Shown: positions 1 to 7,739, counted from the stretch's first letter. The stretch is DNA of 13,539 bases from Hungatella sp. UBA3402 (GCA_002358555.1 DEPC01000169.1:1-13539); one strand, 5' to 3'. A program made the numbers and translations. Notes: generated from the letters alone by a model not told the origin.

Positions 1-1002
1 ATAACTCCCTGCTTGGAAAATGGAAAAACTGCAAAAGTTGATATTTTAAACGATGGAGAAATAGGATTCGGCTCTACAGAATATATTGTTTTTCGCGCAA
101 TAGATGGGATAAGTGATGCAGATTATTTATATTATCTAATTTGTAGTCCATCTGTACGAAATCCAGCAATAAAGTCAATGATTGGTTCATCGGGGCGGCA
201 ACGGGTACAAATAGATGTTATTGAAAACTTACAGATTGAAGTACCACCACTTGAAGGACAGAGAAAAATAGGTAGTTTATTAAAATCTCTTGATGATAAA
301 ATTGCATTAAATAATAGGATAAACGATAATTTACAGCAGCAGGCGCAGGCTTTGTTTAAATTGTGGTTCATTGATTTTGAACCGTTCGGTGGCATATTAC
401 CCGTCGATTGGAAAAAAGGTACTATTGATGACCTCGCAACAGATATTATATGCGGAAAAACTCCATCAACAAAGGTAAACGAATATTATGGCGAAGATAT
501 ACCATTTATCACAATACCCGATATGCACAATAATACTTATGTTGTAGCAACAGAACGTTATCTATCTACAATAGGTGCTACCTCACAGGAGAAAAAAACT
601 TTACCACAAAACAGCATATGTGTGAGTTGTATAGGTACAGCAGGACTTGTCGCATTAACAGCAACAAAAAGCCAGACTAACCAACAGATAAACTCTATAA
701 TTCCAAAGAAAGGGGTTTCTCCATACTATATTTATTTGTTAATGAAAACATTATATGACACAATCAATAAACTTGGTCAAAGCGGTAGTACTATCGTTAA
801 TCTAAATAAAACACAATTTAGTAAGATAAATGTTCTTGTTCCCACATTAAAATCAATGAGTGAATTTGATAAAGTCTTAGAACCAGTATTTGAGATGATT
901 ATGTTTAATCAACTTGAGAATATCAAATTATGTTCTTTAAGAGAGGTTCTATTACCTAAGTTAATGTCCGGCGAGATTAATATATCCAACATTCAGCTCT
1001 AA
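1..1002 (+). CDS. hsdS: Type I restriction-modification specificity subunit HsdS (5' end missing)
   Basis: This is the DNA-recognition subunit of a type I restriction-modification complex. It sets the bipartite target sequence for both the methyltransferase (M2S) and the restriction (R2M2S) complexes. The frame is open from base 1 and begins inside the first target-recognition domain with ITPCLENGKTA, a stretch typical of that domain; a TTG at 13 is internal, not the start. The central conserved helix follows at about 241-390 (PPLEGQRKIGSLL, then LNNRINDNLQQQAQALFKLW and FIDFEPF), then a second recognition domain, and the usual C-terminal repeat of the helical region ending LLPKLMSGEI. About 330 residues are visible, so roughly the first quarter is lost at the window edge. 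The gene is followed by hsdR; hsdM is expected upstream. The base composition is A+T-rich. The family call is firm; the recognition sequence cannot be read from the protein. Confidence 0.93.
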   Translation: MTPCLENGKTAKVDILNDGEIGFGSTEYIVFRAIDGISDADYLYYLICSPSVRNPAIKSMIGSSGRQRVQIDVIENLQIEVPPLEGQRKIGSLLKSLDDKIALNNRINDNLQQQAQALFKLWFIDFEPFGGILPVDWKKGTIDDLATDIICGKTPSTKVNEYYGEDIPFITIPDMHNNTYVVATERYLSTIGATSQEKKTLPQNSICVSCIGTAGLVALTATKSQTNQQINSIIPKKGVSPYYIYLLMKTLYDTINKLGQSGSTIVNLNKTQFSKINVLVPTLKSMSEFDKVLEPVFEMIMFNQLENIKLCSLREVLLPKLMSGEINISNIQL

Positions 1003-1154
1003 GCCACTAAATTATCGTTTATAACAATCCCAACCAGACAACTCAAAAAATATAACGATATTATAAAACCAAAGAAAATAAAAACTATATAGAAGCAATA
1101 TTACGCTAATTATACAATAATTCACAATCTATACATATGAAGGGATATCATACT
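1003..1154. other. A+T-rich hsdS-hsdR spacer with one inverted repeat
   Basis: This 152-nt spacer is very A+T-rich and has no coding potential. It contains a 7-bp inverted repeat, TATCGTT at 1013-1019 and AACGATA at 1054-1060, separated by 34 nt. No intrinsic terminator with a U-tract is visible, so hsdR may be read through from the upstream genes or from a weak local promoter. A TACAAT at 1113-1118 could be a -10 box, but I see no matching -35. Confidence 0.4.
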
Positions 1155-4100
1155 ATGCCTATCAATGAAAATACCTTAGAACAGGCTGTTATAACTGAAT
1201 TACAAAAAAATGGCTACGAATATTTCTATGGCCCAGATATCAACAGAGACTATCATGAAGTGATACTTAAAGGTTGTTTTGAAACTTCTATGTTTAAAAT
1301 AAATCATGGTATTAAAGAGGATATGATAGAGGAAGCCTATCAATCTATTAAAAACCTTGGTTTACTTAAGCTAGAAGACATAAATGCTGCTTTTCATAAA
1401 TATTTGATTGAGGGCATCCCCATTAGCTACCATGTGAATGGCGAACTGCGTATCTATACAGTAAGACTAATTGATTTTGCTAATCCAGAAAAGAATGATT
1501 TTCATGTTGTCAATCAATATACAGTAATTGAATATAAAAATAAGAGACCAGATATTCTAGTATTTGTGAATGGCATTCCGTTGATATTGTTTGAACTGAA
1601 AAATATGAGCAATGAAGATACCACGATTGAACATGCATATAAACAGATTAAAAATTATCAAATGGATATTCCTTCGTTATTTTATTATAATGTTTTTAAT
1701 GTGATAAGTGATGGTTTGGATACACGTATGGGAACTATAACCTCGGATTTTACTCGGTATATGGCATGGAAATCTGAAAATGGGGAAAAACCACAAGAAA
1801 GAAGCTTAAACTATTTCACGGTTCTTTTGAATGGAGTGTTTCCGAAAGCAAGGCTTTTAGACTTGATACAAAATTTTATTGTTTTCCAGAACAGTAAGGA
1901 TAAGACAATAAAAATTATTGCTGGATATCATCAATATTTTGCAGTAAAAAAAGCTGTGGAGTGTACAAAAAATGCTTTGAAGAAACATAGCAGAAAGGTT
2001 GGAGTGGTATGGCATACACAGGGAAGCGGCAAGAGTCTGTCCATGGTGTTCTATACTGGGTGTATTGTCAGCAACCCAGAATTTAGTAATCCTACAATTG
2101 TAGTATTGACAGATAGAAATGATTTGGACAACCAGCTTTTTGATACGTTTTGTTCCAGTTCTAAGCTGTTGCTGAGGCAGACACCAAGGCAGGCAAAGAG
2201 TCGAGAACATTTAAAAGAATTATTAAGAGTAAAAGCTGGGGGAATTATTTTTACTACAATTCAGAAATTTGAGGAAGGCAGTGAAGTGCTGAGTGAACGG
2301 AGCAATATTATATTTATGGCAGATGAAGCTCACCGTTCCCAATATGGTTTGGAGGGAAAGCTGGACAGAGAGACTGGTGAATGGAAATATGGTATGGCAA
2401 AGTATATGAGAGATTCTCTGCCAAACGCTACATTTATTGGATTTACTGGGACACCAATTGATTTTGACGACAGGTCAACGGTAGAAGTTTTTGGAGAATA
2501 TATTGATATTTATGATATGACTCAAGCAGTGGAGGATGGGGCAACTGTGCCGATTTATTATGAAAATCGGACTGCAAAAATAAAATTGGATGAAGAATTG
2601 TTAAAAAAGATTGATGCAGAGTATGAAAAAATGGCAAAAGAAGCCTCAGGGATAGCGATTGAAAAATCGAAGTCAGATTTATCAACCATGGAAGCAATCA
2701 TAGGCTCTAAAGAAATATTGAATTTTTTGGCAGATGATATAATTGCTCACTATGAAGACAGACAATATGTATTGACAGGAAAGGCTATGATTGTATGTAT
2801 GAGTCGGCGTATTGCAATCAATCTATACAAAATTATCCTGGAAAAGCGACCAGAATGGAATCAGAAAGTGAAGGTAGTTTTAACTTCCAGCAATAAGGAC
2901 GAGGAAAACTGGCATGATATAATTGGAAATAAATCATATCGTGATGAATTAAGATTGGAATTTAAAGATGATGCCAGCGAGTTTAAAATAGCGATTGTGG
3001 TGGATATGTGGCTGACAGGTTTTGATGTTCCGTCTATGGCAACCATGTATATTGGCAAGCCAATGAGGGGACATAATTTGATGCAGGCAATTGCCCGTGT
3101 TAATCGTGTATATAAAGATAAAGAGGCAGGATTGATTGTTGACTATATAGGTATGGCAGCAGAATTGAAAGGTGCCTTAAGCCAATATACTAAACGTGAC
3201 CAAGATAAGGTTCCAGATTTAGGACAGGCATTAGCTATAGCATTGGAGAAACTTGAAATCATGCGAGATATGTTCTATGGATTTGATTATTCTGATTTTT
3301 TTGGACAAGAAGATTTAGTGCGGCTTGCAGCAATAGCAAATGGGGTTAATTTTGCCCTTGGAATGGAGGAAGAGGAACAAAAGAGTTTTATCCATGAAGC
3401 TACAGCACTCAGCCAAGCGGAGACTTTATGCCGGAGTATGCTTGATGTAAAACTAAAACAAGAAATAGAATTTTTCAAATGTGTAAAGGCTGGAATCTGT
3501 AAAACTGCTGGATATATGGGAATTACAACTAATGAAATCAATTCAAGAATTATGAAGTTACTAGAACAGGCGATTGAGCAAGATGGGGTTTATAATATTT
3601 TTGCAGAAACAGGAAAAAAGAACCCAGAAATTTCTATTTTGTCAGAGGAATATATGGAGAAAATCCGCAGGATGAAGCATAAAAATATTGCTGCCCAGAT
3701 GCTGCGGAAATTGCTGGATGACAATATTCGTATATTTGCAAGAACTGGAGTTGTAAAGTCACAGCTTTTTTCAGAGAAGATGAAGAAAGTATTAAAAATG
3801 TATAATAACCGACTGATTACCAATGCAGAGGTGATAGAGGAGTTATTGAATCTCTCAAAAGAAATGACAGAGGCTTATAAAGCTGGAGAGGAAAAAGGGC
3901 TATCAACGGAAGAATTAGCTTTTTATGATGCATTAACAGCAGAACCCGAAGTTCTTAGAACAATGCAAGATAAGGTTTTGGTGGAAATGGCACAGGAATT
4001 GACAGAGTTAATTCGTAAAAGTAGGACTGTTGATTGGGATAAAAAAGAGTCTGCACGTGCATATATGAGAACACAGATAAAGCATCTTTTGAGAAAGTAT

Positions 4101-4280
4101 AAATATCCTCCAGAGAAAGCCAAGGGAGCTGTTGCCATCGTGATTAAACAGGCGGAATTGATGAGTAATCATATAAAACCAAAAGAAATTGTTTATGATT
4201 TTAAGCCGAGAACAGAATTGCCAATGGTAGCAGAAGATTCTGTTTCATATGATACCAATGAGACAGAAAATAGTGAGTGA
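1155..4280 (+). CDS. hsdR: Type I restriction enzyme subunit R (HsdR), ATP-dependent DNA translocase and endonuclease
   Basis: HsdR is the motor and nuclease of a type I restriction complex. It translocates DNA using ATP and cuts unmethylated DNA at a distance. I start it at ATG 1155 (MPINENTLEQ) because GAAGGG lies 10 nt upstream; an in-frame ATG at 1137 lacks a ribosome site. That gives 1041 residues, close to EcoR124I HsdR. Visible motifs are: the PD-(D/E)xK nuclease (Asp133, Glu147, Lys149 in FELKN); Walker A GSGKS at 290-294; motif Ia VLTDRNDLDNQ; DEAH at 390-393; motif III FTGTP at 430-434; and helicase motif VI QAIARVNR at 644-651. The C-terminal region around Asp960 (VDWDKKESARAYMR) matches the HsdR C-terminal domain that helps assembly with the methylase. 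All key catalytic residues are present and there is no frameshift, so it is probably functional. Confidence 0.96.
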   Translation: MPINENTLEQAVITELQKNGYEYFYGPDINRDYHEVILKGCFETSMFKINHGIKEDMIEEAYQSIKNLGLLKLEDINAAFHKYLIEGIPISYHVNGELRIYTVRLIDFANPEKNDFHVVNQYTVIEYKNKRPDILVFVNGIPLILFELKNMSNEDTTIEHAYKQIKNYQMDIPSLFYYNVFNVISDGLDTRMGTITSDFTRYMAWKSENGEKPQERSLNYFTVLLNGVFPKARLLDLIQNFIVFQNSKDKTIKIIAGYHQYFAVKKAVECTKNALKKHSRKVGVVWHTQGSGKSLSMVFYTGCIVSNPEFSNPTIVVLTDRNDLDNQLFDTFCSSSKLLLRQTPRQAKSREHLKELLRVKAGGIIFTTIQKFEEGSEVLSERSNIIFMADEAHRSQYGLEGKLDRETGEWKYGMAKYMRDSLPNATFIGFTGTPIDFDDRSTVEVFGEYIDIYDMTQAVEDGATVPIYYENRTAKIKLDEELLKKIDAEYEKMAKEASGIAIEKSKSDLSTMEAIIGSKEILNFLADDIIAHYEDRQYVLTGKAMIVCMSRRIAINLYKIILEKRPEWNQKVKVVLTSSNKDEENWHDIIGNKSYRDELRLEFKDDASEFKIAIVVDMWLTGFDVPSMATMYIGKPMRGHNLMQAIARVNRVYKDKEAGLIVDYIGMAAELKGALSQYTKRDQDKVPDLGQALAIALEKLEIMRDMFYGFDYSDFFGQEDLVRLAAIANGVNFALGMEEEEQKSFIHEATALSQAETLCRSMLDVKLKQEIEFFKCVKAGICKTAGYMGITTNEINSRIMKLLEQAIEQDGVYNIFAETGKKNPEISILSEEYMEKIRRMKHKNIAAQMLRKLLDDNIRIFARTGVVKSQLFSEKMKKVLKMYNNRLITNAEVIEELLNLSKEMTEAYKAGEEKGLSTEELAFYDALTAEPEVLRTMQDKVLVEMAQELTELIRKSRTVDWDKKESARAYMRTQIKHLLRKYKYPPEKAKGAVAIVIKQAELMSNHIKPKEIVYDFKPRTELPMVAEDSVSYDTNETENSE

Positions 4281-4299
4281 TTGTAGATAGAAATGTAAC

Positions 4300-4321
4300 T
4301 ATTATAGGTTGAGTTATAATA
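4300..4321 (+). promoter_or_regulatory. Possible -10 box for pcp within an A+T inverted repeat
   Basis: A perfect TATAAT occurs at 4315-4320, 30 nt before the pcp start, but no good -35 box is seen 16-18 nt upstream. The box sits in the right arm of an all-A/T inverted repeat (TATTATA at 4300-4306, TATAATA at 4315-4321, 8-nt loop). This could be a weak promoter, an operator-like site, or chance in A+T-rich DNA. No intrinsic terminator is seen between hsdR and pcp. Confidence 0.3.
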
Positions 4322-4350
4322 TTGCTGGACAAGCTAAAGGAGGCATCCAA

Positions 4351-4968
4351 ATGAAAATACTTATCACAGGTTTTAAGCCTTTTGGAGGGGAAACTATCAA
4401 CCCCTCTTGGGAGGCAGTTCTTAAACTGCCTGATTCTTTTCAAACATTAAAGGGAGAAGAGGCAGTGCTGATAAAGAAAAAACTTCCAGTATCATTTGAC
4501 TGCTGCCGACAGATAATACAAGGTTATATCAAACAAGAAAAGCCAGATTGTGTGGTCTGTGTAGGTCAGGCAGGAGGACGTATGGCGATTGAACCAGAGT
4601 TAATTGCTATCAATACCAAGGATGCACAGTTAGCAGATAATGATGGTATGGAATATCATGGAGAACCAGTGATAAAAGACGGGCCAGATGGACGTTTTAC
4701 CAAACTTCCAGTGCGGGAGATGGTAGTTGCCTGCAAGACAGCAGGAATTCCTGCCAATCTATCCCTGTCAGCAGGAGCCTATGTCTGTAACTGCCTGATG
4801 TATCATGTGCTAGATTTGATTGAAAAGGAGTACTTATGTATGAGGGGAGGATTTATCCATGTTCCCTATGAATGTAGACAAGCAGCAGCTCAACCAAAGG
4901 CAAATAAACCGTCCTTGCCCTTGGCAACAATCACAGAAGGGCTTTTGGAATGTCTGAAGGTATTGTAA
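4351..4968 (+). CDS. pcp: Pyroglutamyl-peptidase I (pyrrolidone-carboxylate peptidase)
   Basis: This cytoplasmic cysteine peptidase (family C15) removes N-terminal pyroglutamate from peptides and is likely used in peptide salvage. The start at ATG 4351 is chosen because AAAGGAGG ends 7 nt upstream; an upstream in-frame start at 4309 would add residues not typical of the family. The 205-residue protein opens with MKILITGFKPFGG, the family N-terminus. The catalytic triad is visible: Glu83 in PELIAIN, after the conserved VGQAGGR; Cys146 in AGAYVCN; and His170 in GFIHVPY. Each is two positions beyond the Bacillus amyloliquefaciens residues 81, 144 and 168. The C-terminal LATITEGLLECL is also typical. 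It lies between the restriction genes and the ATP synthase operon and has no obvious functional link with either. Confidence 0.95.
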   Translation: MKILITGFKPFGGETINPSWEAVLKLPDSFQTLKGEEAVLIKKKLPVSFDCCRQIIQGYIKQEKPDCVVCVGQAGGRMAIEPELIAINTKDAQLADNDGMEYHGEPVIKDGPDGRFTKLPVREMVVACKTAGIPANLSLSAGAYVCNCLMYHVLDLIEKEYLCMRGGFIHVPYECRQAAAQPKANKPSLPLATITEGLLECLKVL

Positions 4969-5193
4969 AATATATTGTATGCGTAAGTACATGTTCATCA
5001 GCTAGAAGGTATTTTTCAGTTATATTTCAAAGAAATATGTAGATTCTATTTATGATGACAAGTGAACTACCTATCATCTAAAGCCAATGGGATTACGACT
5101 ACATTATTTCAAGTTAAAATAGTAAAAATCTGGAAATTGGATTACATAAAAATTGAAATTATAACGAAAAATTCACGAATGACTGTTAAAACA

Positions 5194-5222
5194 TGGACAA
5201 ATCACAAAAGATTGGTTATAAT
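5194..5222 (+). promoter_or_regulatory. Sigma-A-type promoter of the ATP synthase operon
   Basis: A -35 box TGGACA (5194-5199, five of six consensus bases) and a perfect -10 box TATAAT (5217-5222) are separated by exactly 17 nt. Transcription would start near 5229, giving a leader of about 32 nt before the first operon gene. The DNA upstream, about 5145-5190, has A/T runs that could act as an UP element. This is the best housekeeping promoter in the window and the only one found before the atp genes. Confidence 0.8.
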
Positions 5223-5260
5223 GGTAACACATATGCGAAGATGGGAGATGAGATAAGGAG

Positions 5261-5623
5261 ATGGGATACAAAAAATCTGTGTTCCAAAGTCTGGCCATGG
5301 TGACTCAACTAGGACTGTGTGTGCTGACGCCAATCTTGTTTTGCGTTTTTGCAGGTAATTACATCGATTCCAGGTATGGGACGAAAACGCTGGTATTTCT
5401 TCTGATTCTGGGTACACTGGGAGGAGGACGTGGTGCCTATATGATGGCAAAACGGCTGATTGACCAGCAGGCAAAGGAAGAAGAAAAGGAACGGGCGAGA
5501 CTAATCAAAGAAGTACTTCAAGATCAGGACCAATCCGTGACCAGGTGCAAAACGCCAAGCAGGATTCGCTCCGGCAGGGAAGGGACAGATACTAAGAGGA
5601 GCAGGGGGGAACAGCATGAATGA
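5261..5623 (+). CDS. AtpZ/AtpI-family small membrane protein, first gene of the atp operon
   Basis: This 120-residue protein has two predicted membrane helices at about residues 12-32 (LAMVTQLGLCVLTPILFCVF) and 43-65 (TLVFLLILGTLGGGRGAYMM). They are joined by the NYIDSRYGT turn typical of the PF09527 'ATPase gene 1' (AtpZ) family. Proteins of this family occur at the head of atp operons and, with AtpI, have been linked to c-ring assembly and Mg2+ supply. The C-terminal 55 residues are highly charged and low in complexity. The start is unusual: TAAGGAG abuts ATG 5261 with no spacer, a second GGGAG lies 13 nt upstream, and an in-frame TGA at 5249 rules out a longer form. The gene overlaps atpI by 8 nt, which suggests translational coupling. 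The family call rests on the helix pattern and position. Confidence 0.8.
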   Translation: MGYKKSVFQSLAMVTQLGLCVLTPILFCVFAGNYIDSRYGTKTLVFLLILGTLGGGRGAYMMAKRLIDQQAKEEEKERARLIKEVLQDQDQSVTRCKTPSRIRSGREGTDTKRSRGEQHE

Positions 5624-6110
5624 TAACTTAAAGCACCTTGTTCTTGAGATGTCAGTCGGGATGTTTGCCTATGTACTAATTCTAGGAATTTTGGCATTAA
5701 TCTTTCAAAATGGCCTTGCGGCGATTGGTTTTCCATTGGGACCAGTGCTGTTGGGGCTTTTGCTTGGTTTTGTGGCAGATGCTCTGATGCTTATCCATAT
5801 GGCTTATGTAACAGAACGAGCTGTAGACAGCCAAGATGAAGGGTATGCCAACAAGACTACAGTGGTACAGTCTGCCATACGCAGAGTGGTTTTCATTATA
5901 GCCTTGTTTATCCTGGGAAGCCGTCCGCAGATTGATGCGGTGGCAATGATTATTGGGGCATTGGGCCTCAAGGCTGGTGCATTGCTCCAGCCATCTGTTC
6001 ACCGGATCTTTTTCCAGAGAAAAGAACAAATGCTGGAAGAAGATACCATTAAGGAAAGGAGGATGGTGTATGGGAATGATGAAAATTCCGATGGTAGTTC
6101 ACGAGCCTGA
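5616..6110 (+). CDS. atpI: ATP synthase subunit I (AtpI)
   Basis: This is a 164-residue integral membrane protein with four hydrophobic segments, at about 9-31, 38-62, 87-102 and 106-125, as expected for the ATP synthase I family (PF03899). AtpI is not part of the finished enzyme; it acts in c-ring assembly or stability. The start ATG 5616 has a GGGGGGA ribosome site 5 nt upstream and overlaps the preceding gene by 8 nt. The acidic and basic C-terminal tail (KEQMLEEDTIKERR) is encoded by the same bases that hold the ribosome binding site and first codons of atpB, giving a 41-nt overlap. Family identity rests on hydropathy, the SRPQIDAVAMIIGALGLKAG-like region and operon position. Confidence 0.82.
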   Translation: MNDNLKHLVLEMSVGMFAYVLILGILALIFQNGLAAIGFPLGPVLLGLLLGFVADALMLIHMAYVTERAVDSQDEGYANKTTVVQSAIRRVVFIIALFILGSRPQIDAVAMIIGALGLKAGALLQPSVHRIFFQRKEQMLEEDTIKERRMVYGNDENSDGSSRA

Positions 6111-6789
6111 TTTTATGATTCATGGTGTCTTTCAGTTAGAAGCATTTGGACAGGAGCTGTGGATTACAGACACCACTGTGGGGGCATGGGTAATTACGGC
6201 TGTGCTGCTTCTTATTGGTCTAATTGCCAACAGGAAGTTGAAAGCTGCCGCAGACAGCGATGTTCCAGGCGCATTCCAAAGTGCATTAGAGATGGGAATG
6301 GAGGCACTGGAGAATATGGCCCAAGGCATCTTAGGTGGTAATGCCAGAAAGTTTGTCAATTACATCGGAACCATTTTTTTGTTCATTCTGTTCTGTAATT
6401 TGAGTGGCTTATTTGGATTAAGAGCTCCGACAGCAGATTATGGTGTTACCTTTTTATTAGGTATGTTCACATTCTTTATCGTAAACTATCAGGGACTAAA
6501 GAACCGAGGAGTAGGACATTTTACCAGTTTGTTCCAACCTATTCCTGTTTTGTTTCCCATCAACCTGATTGGTGAGGTTGCGAATCCCATATCAATTTCA
6601 TTGCGTTTGTTTGCAAATCTGCTTTCTGGCGTAATTATCATGGGTCTATGGTATGGAATGATGCCCTGGTTTGCCAATATTGGTATTCCGGCAGCACTGC
6701 ATGCGTACTGTGATGTATTCTCAGGCTGTATACAGACTTATGTATTCTGTATGTTGACCATGGTTTACATTAACGATAAGATGGAATGA
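6070..6789 (+). CDS. atpB: F1Fo ATP synthase subunit a
   Basis: Subunit a forms the two ion half-channels of the membrane Fo motor, next to the c ring. The start ATG 6070 is chosen because AAAGGAGG (6055-6062) lies 7 nt upstream; the reading frame is open further upstream only because it runs through atpI. The 239-residue protein has five or six hydrophobic helices. The essential stator arginine is Arg179 in SISLRLFANLLSG. Gln222, in IQTYVFCMLTMVYI, matches E. coli Gln252. The position matching E. coli His245 is Asp215, and the one matching Glu219 is Val188; such changes are common outside the proteobacteria. It overlaps atpI by 41 nt and is followed 60 nt later by atpE. Confidence 0.96.
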   Translation: MGMMKIPMVVHEPDFMIHGVFQLEAFGQELWITDTTVGAWVITAVLLLIGLIANRKLKAAADSDVPGAFQSALEMGMEALENMAQGILGGNARKFVNYIGTIFLFILFCNLSGLFGLRAPTADYGVTFLLGMFTFFIVNYQGLKNRGVGHFTSLFQPIPVLFPINLIGEVANPISISLRLFANLLSGVIIMGLWYGMMPWFANIGIPAALHAYCDVFSGCIQTYVFCMLTMVYINDKME

Positions 6790-6793
6790 TTTC

Positions 6794-6811
6794 TTCACCT
6801 TTTAAGGTGGA
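6794..6811 (+). promoter_or_regulatory. Small hairpin between atpB and atpE
   Basis: CACCT (6796-6800) and AGGTG (6805-6809) pair around TTTA, with an outer U-G and U-A pair extending the stem. It lies directly after the atpB stop and 25 nt before the atpE ribosome site. There is no U-run, so it is not a terminator. In E. coli the region before atpE boosts translation of the c subunit, which is needed in about ten copies; a similar role here is only an inference. Confidence 0.4.
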
Positions 6812-6849
6812 AATATAAAAAGATATTTAATTTTCAGGAGGAAAAAACT

Positions 6850-7104
6850 ATGAATATTTCTGGACAGGACTTTATCTATGGATGTTCCGCTATTGGTGCC
6901 GGCTTGGCTATGATTGCTGGTATCGGACCTGGTGTAGGCCAGGGTATCGCAGCCGGTCAGGGTGCTGCTGCCGTAGGACGTAATCCAGGAGCAAAATCTG
7001 ACATTACTTCTACCATGTTGTTAGGTCAGGCAGTTGCAGAGACTACTGGTCTGTATGGTCTTGTTGTTGCTATCATTCTGATGTTCGTTAAGCCTTTCGG
7101 TTGA
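6850..7104 (+). CDS. atpE: F1Fo ATP synthase subunit c, Na+-binding type
   Basis: Subunit c is the ion-carrying rotor subunit. The 84-residue protein is a two-helix hairpin with a polar loop (GRNPGAKSD, 43-51). Its residues match the Na+ site of the Ilyobacter tartaricus c ring with an offset of one: Gln31 (Gln32) in GIGPGVGQG, Val62 (Val63), the ion-binding carboxylate Glu64 (Glu65), Thr65 (Ser66), Thr66 (Thr67) and Tyr69 (Tyr70), in GQAVAETTGLYG. H+-type c subunits usually lack this polar set. The start ATG 6850 has AGGAGG 8 nt upstream, a strong ribosome site that suits the high copy number. The next gene starts 119 nt downstream, past a long hairpin. Confidence 0.97.
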   Translation: MNISGQDFIYGCSAIGAGLAMIAGIGPGVGQGIAAGQGAAAVGRNPGAKSDITSTMLLGQAVAETTGLYGLVVAIILMFVKPFG

Positions 7105-7130
7105 TTTGAAGCAAATAAATATGGAAGGAT

Positions 7131-7190
7131 TTAGAGCAAAATTCCATTTTGGATATCTGTCAGATGCCCAATACAGATGGAAAGCTCTAA
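7131..7190 (+). promoter_or_regulatory. Long imperfect hairpin between atpE and atpF
   Basis: TTAGAGC (7131-7137) pairs perfectly with GCTCTAA (7184-7190). Inside it, TTCCAT (7142-7147) pairs with ATGGAA (7177-7182), and CTGT (7157-7160) with ACAG (7173-7176), leaving a 12-nt loop. That is 17 base pairs in three blocks. No U-run follows, so a simple terminator is unlikely. A processing or mRNA-stabilising element at the 3' end of atpE would fit the need for more c subunit than b subunit. The pairing is seen; the role is inferred. Confidence 0.55.
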
Positions 7191-7223
7191 AATAATGATA
7201 GGAACAGGAAGGAGGCTTAGACC

Positions 7224-7739
7224 TTGGAACGTTTAATAGGATTTGATCCGCAGTTGCTCTTTGAATCATTTTTTACAGCGCTCAATATCTTTATTCTGTT
7301 CTTTGGATTATCTTACTTGTTGTTCGATCCAGTGCGCAATGTTCTGGAAAAAAGAAGGCAGAAGATTGCTGGGGAACTGGCACAGGCGGCAGATGATAAA
7401 AAGAGTGCCGCAGCCATGAAAGCTGAGTATAAGGCAAAGTTAAAAGATGTGTCCAAAGAGGCGGACGCAATTCTGGAAGAGGCAAGAAGAAAAGCCAAAG
7501 TCAGAGAGAATGAGATTGTAGAGGAAGCCAGAGCAGAGGCTGCCAGAATCGTAGAGAGGGCTAACCGTGAGGTTGAACTGGAGAAGAAGAAGGCGCTGGA
7601 TGATATGAAACAGGAGATTGTTTCCATTGCTTCCCTGATGGCAGGAAAAGTGGTGGCAGCTTCCATTGATACAACAATTCAGGATACGTTGATTGACGAA
7701 ACGCTGAAGGAGATGGGTGAGAGCACATGGCAAAGCTAG
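7224..7739 (+). CDS. atpF: F1Fo ATP synthase subunit b
   Basis: Subunit b is the peripheral stalk that holds F1 still against the rotor. The start is a TTG at 7224, supported by AAGGAGG (7209-7215) with an 8-nt spacer and by the protein beginning MERLIGFDPQLLF; no ATG or GTG gives a sensible start. The 171-residue protein has one membrane helix at about 12-33, then the conserved FDPVRNVLEKRR with Arg38, then a long charged coiled coil to about residue 130 (many Lys, Glu and Ala, such as EEARRKAKVRENEIVEEARA). The C-terminal part binds delta. The gene overlaps atpH by 13 nt. The weaker TTG start may help hold b below c in amount; that is inference. Confidence 0.95.
   Translation: MERLIGFDPQLLFESFFTALNIFILFFGLSYLLFDPVRNVLEKRRQKIAGELAQAADDKKSAAAMKAEYKAKLKDVSKEADAILEEARRKAKVRENEIVEEARAEAARIVERANREVELEKKKALDDMKQEIVSIASLMAGKVVAASIDTTIQDTLIDETLKEMGESTWQS

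Noticed and set aside
5062..5256. 64-residue reading frame upstream of the atp operon
   Set aside because: It starts at GTG without a ribosome site, has no recognisable protein pattern, and covers the strong operon promoter at 5194-5222.
5953..6069. Upstream extension of atpB
   Set aside because: The frame is open only because it overlaps atpI; the AAAGGAGG at 6055-6062 and the family N-terminus fix the start at 6070.
7313..7666. 117-residue serine/alanine-rich frame on the minus strand
   Set aside because: It is antisense to the charged coiled coil of atpF; the odd composition is a by-product of Lys/Glu/Ala codons.
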